From the NCBI GenBank assembly GCA_025175895.1, contig CM046003.1, positions 44,820,335 to 44,884,334 on the forward strand: a stretch of 64,000 nucleotides of DNA, read 5' to 3'. The position numbers were made by a program, and so were the translations under genes. Source of the DNA: Wurfbainia villosa (taxonomy: Eukaryota > Streptophyta > Magnoliopsida > Zingiberales > Zingiberaceae). Shown here piece after piece: positions 1 to 9,702 of this stretch (position 1 is the stretch's first letter; every line of letters begins with the position of its first letter). The notes under the pieces are model-generated. The model was not told the DNA's origin and made no database searches. It saw nothing but the letters and a program-made list of their open reading frames with translations.

Positions 1-1390
1 GCTAGTCATACCAGTTCTATTGAGCTTCAAGTTCATGTGGGACAAGATTCACATCATACCTCACCTTGAGTTAGCTTTGGCTAATCACCCAAGATTTAGT
101 ATCACTAGGTAGGTAACATTTTACCAATTGCATCGTATGCAACTCTTGGAATAAAGGATCAAGATTCACATTATACATCATCTTGAGTTAGCTTTGACTA
201 ATCGCCCAAGACTTAGTATAAATGTTCTCTTATCCGTGTCTCCTAACTATTAGGAAATGCCTCTAAGTATTTCTTAATCTAATTGAGACACTTAGTGAAG
301 TCTCATCCAAAGTTTGATAGCGGGACATCACAATTGTCCTCTCGCACTCTACCAAGATAAAATGCGCTGCTTTGCTTTGGCAAACCCAACACAAATGATC
401 GAGGTAGTTTATGAGTACCAAACTTTGGTAGGCATATTCATTTGACTTAATTTTAAGATAACAGATTATCTAGCATGCATCACATACACACAAAATATAT
501 CACATATACGCTAAACGTGACATGGTTATGGCTCTTATTCTACGATTTCTCAAGCCAATGAGAAAATCAATTGGTTACCCTAGGGATAGCATCTTCTCCA
601 AGCGCTTCCTTTAGTCAGCATGTGTTGTCAGCATCGTCCTTGTAACATCCACCTTCAATGGACTTTCATTGCTTATTTATTTTGTACATTACAAAATGAG
701 AATACTCGAGTTACATTCGAGTCTAAATCTTTTTTACAACTAGAAAATAGAAGTGAAGGCACGACACGCAGGCCGTGTAATCAAAATACAACACCCACAT
801 ACATATGACGACACACAGGCCGTATTATGAATTACAACACATAACCACAATCATATTGGGTCCTAGGCCATAACCATGCACCATATACAAATCATTCACA
901 ATGATTTAATAAATTATTTTATTTATCAGTTTTATTATGTGCAATTTTTAAGCCGCTATGCCGATTAGCCGCAACACTACGGCGGTCCTGCTAGCCGGTT
1001 AGCGGGCAGGGTCAAGGGGCAGGTGTGTTAGGCACCATCCGACTCTATGAACCCGAGACCTCCAGATGGCCAAGTGTGTTCGACACCGTCCGACTTGAAC
1101 CAGTCCACTTGGCAGACCATCTGCTTGGCTGAATCAACTCGGACACAGGCGGAGTCGGCACCATCCGACTTGATTCAGCCCACTCGGCAGACTATCTGCT
1201 TGGCTAAATCAACTCGGACATAGACCGAGTTGGCACCATCCGACTTGATTCAGCCCACTCGGCAGACTATCCACTTGGCTAAATCAACTCGGACATATAC
1301 CGAGTCGGCAAAAAAAAACATAATAAAACTAATCTCATGTTTATATCACATAAAACATCCAAAAAAAAAATGTGTACTTTTTTTTTACAA
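1..1390 (-). mobile_element. Internal part of minus-strand Copia-like element B, non-coding
   Basis: This stretch lies downstream (in minus orientation) of a primer-binding site at 1391-1404, so it should be the start of the internal region of element B. No reading frame of useful length with retroelement motifs is visible on either strand. It holds two diverged direct copies of a sequence containing ATCTTGAGTTAGCTTTG-like text (about 60-80 and 180-200) and a 75-bp tandem repeat next to the primer site. The lack of gag may mean a long leader or a non-autonomous element. The rest of B lies outside the window, so this stays open. Confidence 0.5.
1022..1314. repeat. 75-bp tandem repeat, about three and a half units
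   Basis: The phrase GGCACCATCCGACTTGATTC and its variants recur with a 75-bp step (for example 1096, 1171 and 1246). Each unit also holds a CCACTCGGCAGACTATC-like block and an AACTCGGACATA-like block. An incomplete first unit begins near 1022. The array lies directly inside the primer-binding site of element B. Confidence 0.85.
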
Positions 1391-1404
1391 GAGGCTCTGA
1401 TACC
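1391..1404 (-). other. Primer-binding site of element B (initiator-Met tRNA type)
   Basis: Read on the minus strand this is GGTATCAGAGCCTC, which matches the common plant retrotransposon site TGGTATCAGAGCC except that the first T is G. It fixes the orientation of B and places its 5' LTR at higher coordinates. Confidence 0.75.
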
Positions 1405-1875
1405 CGAGGGATCATAAACAAAATTTGAAAAACTTAGGATCCCTCCAGAGATCCAAGCAAAAAAAATAAACTCGTTTCAATTATCGATTCTATCCTATAG
1501 GAATCGAAATTACCTTCGAAGCGTGCCCTTCGAATTCCAGTCAGCAACACTTGCGGATCTCAGCGTGGTCAGAATGTCCACGCCTCTACGGTGCACACAC
1601 ACACGATCTTGGAGAGAAATTGTACTTCGTTCAGTTACGTATTGCTATGAATTCCCAAGCAAAGGGAGATTAGGGTTGCTTTTATTTTTTTCAAGAGGCT
1701 TGGAGCTAGGGTTTGTGTAGGCGGCCACAAATTAAAAAAAAGATAAAACTAAAAAAAATACACCTTAATGAGACATTAAATGCACTTCCTTATTCTTCAT
1801 GGTAAAAGAAAGGAAGTCAATTAATGCTCATTAAATGCACATTAATGAGTTTTAAATCCCATTTAAAACCCCATT

Positions 1876-1934
1876 TATTAATTCGTGTATTATATTATTA
1901 ATTCGTGTATTATATTATTAATTCGTGTATTATT
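1876..1934. repeat. 20-bp tandem repeat, three copies
   Basis: ATTCGTGTATTATATTATTA starts at 1881, 1901 and 1921 with an exact 20-bp period. It is a small AT-rich array inside the LTR of element B. Confidence 0.9.
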
Positions 1935-2233
1935 CATTTTAGCCTTCTTCTCTTAGTTTGACTTGAGTCTAACTCAACATAAACCAATTTGAGTCCAACT
2001 CAAATTTAGCCAAGTAATGAGTTTTACTCATTCTAGTTAATCCAATTAACTAATAATTCATTTTAGTCAAACCAAAATGATTTCCTCTCAAAAATAATAT
2101 GTTCTTTGTGTGTGACCCTATAGGCTCTCATAACGTTGGCAATGTATCCAAAACCATTTTAGATACATAAACAATGAGCAGCATCTAGCAATACATCATT
2201 GCTACCCAAGTGATGAGAATGTCGAGATCCGAC

Positions 2234-2238
2234 AACCT
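2234..2238. repeat. Left target-site duplication of element C (AACCT)
   Basis: AACCT directly precedes the LTR start TGTTGGTGCAAT at 2239. An identical AACCT follows the 3' LTR end at 8410-8414. The exact match shows that the two ends belong to one insertion event. Confidence 0.95.
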
Positions 2239-2429
2239 TGTTGGTGCAATCGGCCCAGGTTGACTCGAGTTTGACTCGAGCAGTACCTTGATGATATTTT
2301 GATGATAGACAAAACTCATGACATGGGATTGTCATGGGAAAGTCCAACATGGGGTTGGCATGGAAAATCCAAGCATGGAGCTTGGTGTGGAAGTCCAAGG
2401 GGGAAGCCTTGGCATGGGAAAGTCCAAAG

Positions 2430-2731
2430 CATTGCGAAGCCGTGCGCTTGGTAATTGGCATGGGAAATCCAAAGCATTGCGAAGCCGTGCGCTTGGTGCT
2501 TGGTGAGAAATGCATTGTGAAGCCGTGCGCTTGGTGCATTTGGGAAGTCTTGAGAACTTGGCAAGTTCACTAGGCTCGGGTCCTTGAGTCGGTGAAGGAT
2601 GACATTGCGAAGTCGTGCGCTTGGTGCATCCGAGGGACCGCCGGACGGGGAGCGAATGGAGTGAGCCCAAAGGGAAGCATACTTCTAGGGCATGAGACGC
2701 GAAGGATGGCGTTGCGAAGCCGTGCGCTTGG
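2430..2731 (+). repeat. 22-bp LTR motif, five copies (5' LTR of C)
   Basis: CATTGCGAAGCCGTGCGCTT followed by GG occurs at 2430, 2475, 2513, 2603 and 2710 with at most two changes per copy. Spacing is irregular (45, 38, 90 and 107 bp), so this is not a simple tandem array. The same five copies recur in the 3' LTR at 7117, 7162, 7200, 7290 and 7397. The position in U3, 500-800 bp upstream of the TATA box, suggests enhancer-like sites, which is inference. Confidence 0.85.
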
Positions 2732-3203
2732 CGCATCCGAGGGGGCGTAGGCGAGGAAGAGGCTGGTGGGGAACTCCATGAGGATAAGGTGGACTTGGCC
2801 AAGTGGCTAAGGCGAGTGTCGGAGGCTCAAACTTGATGTTTGAGGTTTACTCGATCGGATGCTCAAACAACTTGGTGTTTGAGGTTTTGCGACATCGGTC
2901 TCGTGCATAGTGTCGGTTCGGTGATCCAACTCGACTAGAGTTCGACTGGTGTAAGGCTAGGGTTTTGTTCTTGGCGGCAATGCCGCCATGGGATCGGCGT
3001 GAAGTCGGCAATGATCGATCGGCAATAGGAGGATGGCGGTGATCGTGATGGGAATGTCGCGAGCATGAGAACTCTCCGGCTTAGGCGATCGACTCGGTCA
3101 CCCGATCGGTGATGGGCATCATCGGATCCGTTGGAACTTGTCCGACGTGGATCTGGCCGTTGTGAGACAACGGCTACAGGGGCAGTCGATTGGGGCCTTT
3201 TGG

Positions 3204-3213
3204 CAGTCGACTG
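3204..3213. promoter_or_regulatory. CAGTCGACTG palindrome in the C 5' LTR
   Basis: One exact copy of the recurring 10-bp palindrome, 28 bp before the TATA box, with a near copy (CAGTCGATTG) at 3183. The corresponding place in the 3' LTR has no copy, while five other places there do. Confidence 0.7.
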
Positions 3214-3241
3214 CTGGGCGCGAAAACAGTTTGATGCAGGT

Positions 3242-3250
3242 TATAAAAGG
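3242..3250 (+). promoter_or_regulatory. TATA box of the C 5' LTR
   Basis: TATAAAAGG is followed by a well-conserved leader. The same box and flank occur in the 3' LTR at 7926. It should direct transcription from the R region. Confidence 0.75.
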
Positions 3251-3727
3251 AGCTCGAGATGGAGGTTTTTTCCATGGTTTTTGTGGAGCTATTGGAGGGG
3301 AATTGCTGCTGCATTCCAGTCCTTCAAGAGCCAATCAAAGCAAGCAACAAGCAAAGCAATCAAAGCAATCGGTGAAAGTTTTCTTGTGTATTGTATTTGT
3401 GTATTTGCTTGTATTTCTATATTACATTGTAATTGCTTGTGTGAGGTTTCTCCACCTCCGACGTGTTGTCGATAAGGAGTGTTATAGTTAGTGTCGTGCG
3501 CATAAATAGAGCTCGGTGAGCTCGCCCGTGGAGTAGGAACCATTCGGTTCTGAACCACGTATATCTTGTGTTGTGTGATTGTGTATTGTTAGCTTCATTA
3601 TTATTGTTATTCCACTGCGCTAACGACAATCGTAGACAAGCAACGCAAGAAGAACGAACGAATTACGACATCCAACGAACGAGGGCTAATCACCCCCCTC
3701 TAGCCGGCCGTATCGATCCCCTACAAG

Positions 3728-3739
3728 TGGTATCAGAGC
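3728..3739 (+). other. Primer-binding site of element C
   Basis: TGGTATCAGAGC two bases after the LTR end matches the 3' end of initiator methionine tRNA, the usual primer for plant Copia elements. Confidence 0.93.
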
Positions 3740-3781
3740 GAGGTTGCTCTTCAAGGACTAACCGCTGCGAGAGCACTACAA

Positions 3782-4111
3782 ATGGTCGGCTTCATCCATC
3801 CACCGAAATTCGATGGAGATTTTTCTTGGTGAAAGAAACGGATGGAGGTATATCTCGAAACCAATTTTGATTATATGATTATTGTAGAAAATGGTTTTGA
3901 GATGCCTAGGGACAAAGAAAACAAGCCCATGGAAAAATCAAAATGGACCCAAGACTAAATCAAAGATTTCAAGACAAATCTCGAGGTAATTAAATTGATT
4001 AGTGATTTGTTACCTAATACTATTTGGTCTAGATTGGGTGATTATAGGGATGCAAGGGAATTATGGAATAAGGTAATGAAATTCCAAGAAATTCTCAATC
4101 GGCACAAGTAG
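3782..4111 (+). pseudogene. Gag N-terminal region of element C, broken
   Basis: Reading from ATG at 3782 gives a SIRE-type Gag start, MVGFIHPPKFDGDFSW, then a stop where a tryptophan is normal, then KKRMEVYLETNFDY. A second stop follows KWTQD, and the frame closes at 4109. The content matches the retrotransposon Gag domain (an F-D-G patch, then an aliphatic/aromatic helix-rich block ending in ELWNKV). It is out of frame with the C-terminal ORF that follows, so at least one frameshift separates them near 4110. Full-length Gag is therefore not expected from this copy. Confidence 0.75.
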
Positions 4112-4116
4112 AGTAG

Positions 4117-5352
4117 AATGCCGAAGAAGAATCACCATCCACTTTTGAAGATGTGGATGACTTGGTGGAGACCTCCACCTCTAGCATTGAGGGGGAGGAA
4201 AGGGTTTCTACTCCGGAGAAAGATCAAGATGAAGCTTCTACCTCCGGAAGAAGTGAAGAGGCCTCCACCACCTCCCTAGGTAACTCAAGTGTTGTAATTT
4301 TAAATAAAAATCACATAATATGCTTTGAGTGTAGGGAGAAAGGGCACTACAAGAGTAAATGCCCTAAATTGTCTAAGGAAAAAGCATCAAAACCAAAAGT
4401 CAATCCAAAGTCAAAGGATGCCGGTGTTCCCAAAATCAAGAGCAAAGAGCACATTGTGTGCTTTAAATGCAACCAAAAGGGACACTATCGAAGCCAATGC
4501 CCTAGGGGGAGGAAGAAAGGGCAAGAAGGTGCAACTCATGTAGGGGGAGCTCCTAAAGCTAACCCTAAGGTACATTTAGTTAATGCACCTTTAATTCCTA
4601 AAGTCAAAAAGCATGCTAAAAATTATTTTAGTTCTCTTGCTATTATCAATGAAAAGCATGCTAAGAGAAATAATAAGGTGTATTGTCTAGGTGCCAAGCA
4701 TGTTCATATAACTAAGGACAAACCTAGGACTCAAAACACTAGATCTATCCTACCTAGGAAATCAATTAGAAGAATTGAAAAGAATTTGGGTATTAATCCC
4801 AAGAAATCTAGGCATATTCCTAAGAAGAAAACCAACTCCCAAAAACCAAATGAAAATTCAAAATTGAGGAAATTGGAGTTAGAAAACCAAGTCTTGAGAT
4901 CAAGACTTGAGAGAATGGAGAAAACCCTTAGAATCATAGAAAACTCAATTCTAGGGTCAAATACCCAAAAGTCAAGACCTAAGGTTCACAAATGGTCTAA
5001 GGGCAAGGAGGGTTTGGGTCACAAACCTATGTCCTACCATAATGTTCTATTTAATTATGGAACCACATCTAGGTCTAGGAAAACCAAGGCTAATAGGGAA
5101 GTCATCCCTAAGTCTAGCCATGGTATGTGTTTAGTGGCTAACACCTTAAGGAAATCAAATGTAGCCACTAAGAAGGTCAATGGAGGAGTCACCTCTAGAG
5201 TTGACCTAGGAAAGACCCAAAAGACTATGGCTTCAAAGCCTAAAAGGGTCATTAGGAAGGTATCTAGGGAAGTTATCCCTAGGGAATACATTGTTAACCC
5301 AAGGAGCTCCAATAGATATTGGGTTCCTAAAAGCGTGATTGATTCACGCTAG
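4117..5352 (+). CDS. Gag C-terminal half with two zinc knuckles (element C)
   Basis: This frame stays open for about 410 codons between the stop at 4114 and TAG at 5350, the longest clean frame in the left 10 kb. The visible product has an acidic Ser/Thr/Glu-rich start, then two CCHC zinc knuckles (CFECREKGHYKSKC and CFKCNQKGHYRSQC) around residues 70 and 115. A Lys/Arg-rich stretch follows, then a short predicted coiled coil (LRKLELENQVLRSRLERMEK), and a C-terminal NRYWVPKS motif that also ends the Gags of elements A and H. Zinc knuckles in Gag bind the element's RNA. There is no obvious ATG at the very start: GTG at 4153 or an upstream frame would be needed. No pol follows. Confidence 0.7.
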   Translation, partial: NAEEESPSTFEDVDDLVETSTSSIEGEERVSTPEKDQDEASTSGRSEEASTTSLGNSSVVILNKNHIICFECREKGHYKSKCPKLSKEKASKPKVNPKSKDAGVPKIKSKEHIVCFKCNQKGHYRSQCPRGRKKGQEGATHVGGAPKANPKVHLVNAPLIPKVKKHAKNYFSSLAIINEKHAKRNNKVYCLGAKHVHITKDKPRTQNTRSILPRKSIRRIEKNLGINPKKSRHIPKKKTNSQKPNENSKLRKLELENQVLRSRLERMEKTLRIIENSILGSNTQKSRPKVHKWSKGKEGLGHKPMSYHNVLFNYGTTSRSRKTKANREVIPKSSHGMCLVANTLRKSNVATKKVNGGVTSRVDLGKTQKTMASKPKRVIRKVSREVIPREYIVNPRSSNRYWVPKSVIDSR

Positions 5353-5896
5353 ATGGGTTAGGGTGTGTCAACCCTAAATGGATGGGTAGTTAACCTAACC
5401 ATAGTAGAGTTGACATATTAGGATGTGCCAATGTGTTTGAGAAGTCTAAAAATGATTAAATTGGCACAATTAGGTCTTAGAGGTATTGGTGTGCCATTTT
5501 GGGTTTTTGGCACACTAGGGAAATGAATGGCATTAAGGCAAAATGAATTTAATTCCTAGAAGTGGCAAATTAATTTTAACACTTAGGTATTTTATACCTT
5601 AGTATATTTTTCTTGCCATGCTTTACTTGCCTTGCCATGTCATGACTTTATTTTCATTTTCATCTATAAAAATGTCATGATCATGTTTAGATTTATGTTT
5701 AGATGTCATGTATTCTTAAGTTTCATTCACATGCCATGACATCATGATATTGGCATATGTTTTTATCGATATCATATCTATGCCATAATCATATCATGCA
5801 TGAATTAAAATGGAGTTAAGGACTATGACATAATTTGAAAGGAATCAAATAATGTTGCCTAGAAATATGCATGAAAACATAAACAAAACAAAACCC

Positions 5897-5954
5897 ACAT
5901 CTCACAAAAATTTGACTTGTATGTGTTTTACACATCTAGATATTGGTGAGATGT
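5897..5954 (+). ncRNA. Conserved SIRE stem-loop, copy in C
   Basis: ACATCTCAC (5897-5905) can pair with GTGAGATGT (5946-5954) across a 40-nt loop. The loop contains its own small inverted repeat, ATGTG / CACAT. Matching structures with 40-44 nt loops occur at 25355 (A), 59685 (H) and 63029 (H). Presumed to act in the element RNA; the role is unknown. Confidence 0.6.
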
Positions 5955-6567
5955 TTAGGAAAAAGAAAATATAGGTTTGAAAAACATTTTGAAAAACCTT
6001 GGTGAAGACTATCTTTTGATAGCTATCACCATTGATGGGATGATACAAAGAGGGTTCTTTATTGAAGCTTTTCTAAACTTTTGAACTTTGTATCAATCTC
6101 CTAATTTAGTGGGTAAAATAAATTTTCAATATTTTTCACCCATAGTGTTTAGGATAAGTATTATATGTATGCATTTTCAAGATTTTTAAAATTACGTATA
6201 TTTACTTATGGATTTCGAAAATCCAATTTTTCAAATCAAAATCAAGAATCGAAGACGATCGTGTAATGGCAATGATCGATGGTAAGTCCAGTCGACTGGT
6301 ATTTGACAGAGTCGACTGGCATAGGCTGATTTCGGGTAAACTTGATAGTTAGGCCCATGTTTAGCCATGTTTTGGTCCCCTAACCACTCCTAACCCTAGG
6401 ATATGCTTGGGAGAGCATTAGAGAGGGTGGAAATCCATTGGATATGGATTAGGAGTTGGGTTGAGGGTGAGTATCAATTATAAGGTGGAAGAGAGTTCAT
6501 TGTTGAACTTCGCCTTAATTTTGATTTGGTTAATGTTCCTATTGGCTTAGGGACTCTCCAAGGACAT

Positions 6568-6579
6568 TGTTGGTGCAAT
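6568..6579 (+). repeat. Orphan copy of the LTR 5' terminus in the interior of C
   Basis: TGTTGGTGCAAT is identical to the first 12 bases of both LTRs but lies 358 bp before the true 3' LTR and is followed by CAAGGGGGAG. It may mark an older duplicated plus-strand priming and LTR boundary. Confidence 0.55.
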
Positions 6580-6911
6580 GGTCAAGGGGGAGCAAGCCTC
6601 TAGGGGGAGGTATCCATCATGGGAAGATGGATGTGTATTTCCTCATGGGAGGAAAATTGGGTTGCCTCTCTTTAAGTGATATGGGATCACTAGAAAGATT
6701 GTAGGCATGTGTTCCTCCAAGGGAGAGATTGTAAGATCTCATTGGGATATGAGACATTCATACCCTTGGGGAGGACCTTTTTGATGTAATGTCAAAAAGG
6801 GGGAGAAGTTACCAAGTTACCAATTAGGGTTCGTTGGAATTCTCATTGGGATATGAGAATTGCCAATATGGGAGAATTGGTAGACTTGAGATGGTATTTT
6901 TGTCAATCATC

Positions 6912-6925
6912 AAAAAGGGGGAGAT
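6912..6925 (+). other. Polypurine tract of element C
   Basis: AAAAAGGGGGAGAT directly precedes the 3' LTR. Earlier related tracts lie at about 6584-6592, 6602-6609 and 6793-6806, giving a multi-tract region. The element family is known for repeated polypurine tracts. Confidence 0.9.
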
Positions 6926-7594
6926 TGTTGGTGCAATCGACCCAGGTTGACTCGAGTTTGACTCGAGCAGTACCTTGATGATATTTTGATGATAGACAAA
7001 ACTCATGACATGGGATTGTCATGGGAAAGTCCAACATGGGGTTGGCATGGAAAATCCAAGCATGGAGCTTGGTGTGGAAGTCCAAGGGGGAAGCCTTGGC
7101 ATGGGAAAGTCCAAAGCATTGCGAAGTCGTGCGCTTGTTGCTTGGCATGGGAAATCCAAAGCATTGCGAAGCCGTGCGCTTGGTGCTTGGTGAGAAATGC
7201 ATTGCGAAGCCGTGCGCTTGGTGCATTTGGGAAGTCTTGAGAACTTGGCAAGTTCACTAGGCTCGGGTCCTTGAGTCGGTAAAGGATGACATTGCGAAGC
7301 CGTGCGCTTGGTGCATCCGAGGGACCGCCAGACGGGGAGCGAATGGAGTGAACCCAAAGGGAAGCATACTTCTAGGGCATGAGACGCGAAGGATGACATT
7401 GCGAAGCTGTGCGCTTGGCACATCCGAGGGACGTAGGCCGAGGGAAGAGAGCTTTGGTGGGGAACTCCATGAGGTATAAGGTGGACTTGGCCAAGTGGCT
7501 AAGACTGAGTGTCGGAGGCTCAAACTTGATGTTTGAGGGTTTACCCGACGGTCAGATGCTCAAACAACTTGGTGTTTGAGGTTTTACCCGACAT

Positions 7595-7809
7595 CAGTCG
7601 ACTGGCATAGGTGCCGGTTCGACTGATCCAAGTCGACTAGAGTTCGACTGGTGTAAGGCTAGGGTTTTGTGCTTGGCAATCGACAACAGTCGACTGCCAA
7701 GGGATGGCAGTCGACTGATGGGAGTGTTGCGAGCACAGAACGCTCCGTAGCCGAATGGGCAGTCGACTACTGGGTCACCAGTCGACTGATGGGCATTATC
7801 AGTCGACTG
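7595..7809. promoter_or_regulatory. Cluster of five CAGTCGACTG palindromes upstream of the TATA box (C 3' LTR)
   Basis: Exact copies start at 7595, 7687, 7708, 7779 and 7800; near copies lie at 7634 and 7760. The TATA box is at 7926, so the cluster is 120-330 bp upstream, where U3 enhancer sites are expected. A palindromic site fits a dimeric DNA-binding protein, which is inference. Confidence 0.7.
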
Positions 7810-7925
7810 GTAGGTGATCCGTTGGAACTTGTCCGACGTGGATCCGCCGTAGAGACAATAGCTCACGAGGGCGTCGGCCGGGCCTTTTGGCTGATCGGTC
7901 GGCGCGAAAATAGCTCGATGCAGGC

Positions 7926-7934
7926 TATAAAAGG
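7926..7934 (+). promoter_or_regulatory. TATA box of the C 3' LTR
   Basis: TATAAAAGG in the same context as 3242 in the 5' LTR. Confidence 0.7.
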
Positions 7935-8409
7935 AGCTCGAGATGGAGGTTTTTGCCATGGTTTTTGTGGAGCTATTGGAGGGGAATTGCTGCTGCATTC
8001 CATTCCTTCAAGAGTCAATCAAAGCAAGCAACAAGCAAAGCAATCAAAGCAATCGGTGAGAGTTTTCTTGTGTATTATATTTGTGTATTTGCTTGTATTT
8101 CTATATTACATTGTAATTGCTTGTGAGAGGTTTCTCCACCTCCGACGTGTTGTCGATAAGGAGTGTTATAGTTAGTGTCGTGCGCATAACTAGAGCTCGG
8201 TGAGCTCGCCCGTGGAGAAGGAATCATTCGGTTCCGAACCACGTATATCTTGTGTTGTGTGATTGTGTATTGTTAGCTTCATTATTATTGTTATTCCGCT
8301 GCGCTAACGACAATCGTAGACAAGCAACGCAAGAAGAACGAACAAATTACGACATCCAACGAACGAGGGCTATTCACCCCCCTCTAGCCGGCCATATCGA
8401 TCCCCTACA

Positions 8410-9251
8410 AACCTCTTCCGTGACTATTATCATATGATAGTGTCCTTCTATCCTTGATATCTCAGATCGGTCAATGAGGCATAGACCATGTCACCCTCTT
8501 ATCAATCTTTATGTTTCTTGATCCCCAAGTAGACTCACTCAAACAAATGAGCTCAATATCTCATATTGACTCATTTGAGCATGGCCATGCATTTCGTGGT
8601 CCTACTCTATCAAGAGGCCAAAGATATCACTCCCGTCATATGGGAGGGATAGATCCCATCTACATCACTCACATCCCTCTGCATAATTCGTTACATACTC
8701 AGTGATCGCCGTTATAGTCACCCAATTACGGTGTGACGTTAGACGATACCAAAGTACATAACTCCTTATGTAGGGAACCGTAGTGACTTCAGGTCTAAGG
8801 ACTATTCATACCAATAGTCACATGAGAAAGTATATGACACTCATATAACGATCCATGATACTTTCTCATGGTGGGTCAATTCAGTATATATAGTCTCCAA
8901 TATATATACCCATGTATCAATGTGATATCACATATCCATGACTTGTGAGATCAAGTCATCCATTGACCTACATGCTAGTCTCAATGTATCAATATAACCC
9001 TTGTCTATTAATACAATACTCGACTAGGAATATTTAAGAATAGTGTTCTCTACAGCTTCTCATAATCAATTCTACCAATTGATATACTGTAGATAACAAC
9101 CTACTATTCATGGGCATTATTATATTTATTTAGTTGGCACACGCATAAAGAAATATAATAATCAATCTTTGCCTTTATTAATGCAAGAATATAATACAAA
9201 AGTCTCCCTCACCAATCATCTCATAATTGGCACTAAGGGTTCATACTAACA
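8410..9251 (-). mobile_element. 5' half of the LTR of Copia-like element B
   Basis: Read on the minus strand from 9251 the LTR starts TGTTAGTATGAACC, then runs to the insertion point of C. Positions 8410-8414 are the right copy of C's AACCT duplication. The content is AT-rich LTR sequence; the frame at 8511-8705 has no domain and is not called a gene. Just beyond 9251, GAATC would be one copy of B's target duplication; the other lies off the window. Confidence 0.75.
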
Positions 9252-9436
9252 GAATCTGTGGACACCAGATAGGAAGTCCAAGTGGGTCAGGAGACTGGAC
9301 ATCTGGCATGAAGACCGGTTGGGTCAGGAGACCGGATAACCGACATGAAGTCTAGCTAGGTCAGGGAGACCGAACAGCTGGTGGGAAGCCCTGGTGGGTC
9401 AGATCGGATGTCAAGTATGGTAAGTCCAGTAGGCAG
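9252..9436 (+). mobile_element. Fragment of the 5' LTR of SIRE-like element A
   Basis: The part from about 9270 to 9431 reads along with the 3' LTR of A at 27500-27662: both contain GGAGACTGGA, then CGACATGAAGTC, GGGAGACCGAACA, and GGATGTCAAGTATGGTAAGT. B was inserted to its left, and D begins inside the phrase GTCCAGTAGGCAG at 9437. The rest of this LTR is missing from the window. Confidence 0.75.
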
Positions 9437-9702
9437 TGATGTGTGTAATTCATGTTACATTTTTGGTATTCAATATGCATGCATTTCATCCCATTTTATG
9501 TTTTAGTCATGTATTTTTTTTATGTTTTAGTCAAGTTTAATATATTTTGGACAAAGAAACTATTTTGGGATATTATTCATGTTAACAGGGTGAAGAATCG
9601 ACAATTATCGAGGCATATCAAAATAACATAGCCGTGCCATCAGAGACACGTCCGTGTCAAGCCAAAACCAAGACCGTCCCAACTCCAGAACTTCCAGACC
9701 TC

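Larger units (their letters stand above)
1405..2238 (-). mobile_element. 3' half of the 5' LTR of Copia-like element B, split by element C
   Basis: On the minus strand this is the R/U5 side of an LTR that ends at the primer-binding site. It joins directly to 8415-9251 once element C and one copy of its 5-bp duplication are removed, giving an LTR of about 1.67 kb. The expected terminal CA is not clear at 1405, where the minus strand reads CCCTCG before the primer site. Short open frames here (for example 1523-1720) have no recognisable domain and are not called genes. Confidence 0.75.
2239..3725 (+). repeat. 5' LTR of element C
   Basis: It starts TGTTGGTGCAAT and ends CCCCTACA, just before the primer-binding site. 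Features include five copies of a 22-bp motif (2430-2731), a TATA box at 3242 and two tandem CAATCAAAGCAA-like blocks near 3335-3370 in the transcribed leader. ORFs on both strands across 2300-2800 are caused by the repeated motif and are not genes. Confidence 0.93.
5353..6925 (+). other. Non-coding 3' region of element C
   Basis: There is no open frame with retroelement motifs over about 1.57 kb, where pol would be expected in a full element. It holds a conserved stem-loop (5897-5954), a CAGTCGACTG site at 6289 with a near copy at 6309, and repeated TCTCATTGGGATATGAGA text near 6737 and 6840. It also holds several GGGGGAG tracts and an isolated copy of the first 12 bases of the LTR at 6568-6579. 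Confidence 0.75.
2239..8409 (+). mobile_element. Element C: complete gag-only SIRE-like LTR retrotransposon
   Basis: C has two LTRs of about 1.49 kb (2239-3725 and 6926-8409), a primer-binding site, a polypurine tract and perfect 5-bp duplications. The 3.2-kb interior codes only for a Gag-like protein. No protease, integrase, reverse transcriptase or RNase H motif is visible between 5353 and 6925. This is the structure described for plant TR-GAG (terminal repeat plus gag) elements, which would need polymerase from a relative such as element H. It is nested in the LTR of element B. The LTR pair is closely similar except for a patch upstream of the TATA box. Confidence 0.9.
6926..8409 (+). repeat. 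3' LTR of element C
   Basis: It starts TGTTGGTGCAAT and ends CCCCTACA, with length nearly equal to the 5' LTR (1484 against 1487 bp). It is almost identical to it in 6926-7550 and 7920-8409. Between about 7560 and 7910 the two LTRs are a patchwork: this copy carries five exact CAGTCGACTG palindromes (7595, 7687, 7708, 7779, 7800) where the 5' LTR has rearranged CGATCGG-type text. Confidence 0.93.

Noticed and set aside
2159..2802. Overlapping frames on both strands (up to 156 codons) in the C LTR, repeated near 6903-7523
   Set aside because: They come from the five copies of a GC-rich 22-bp motif inside the LTR, have no domain and occur in both LTRs.
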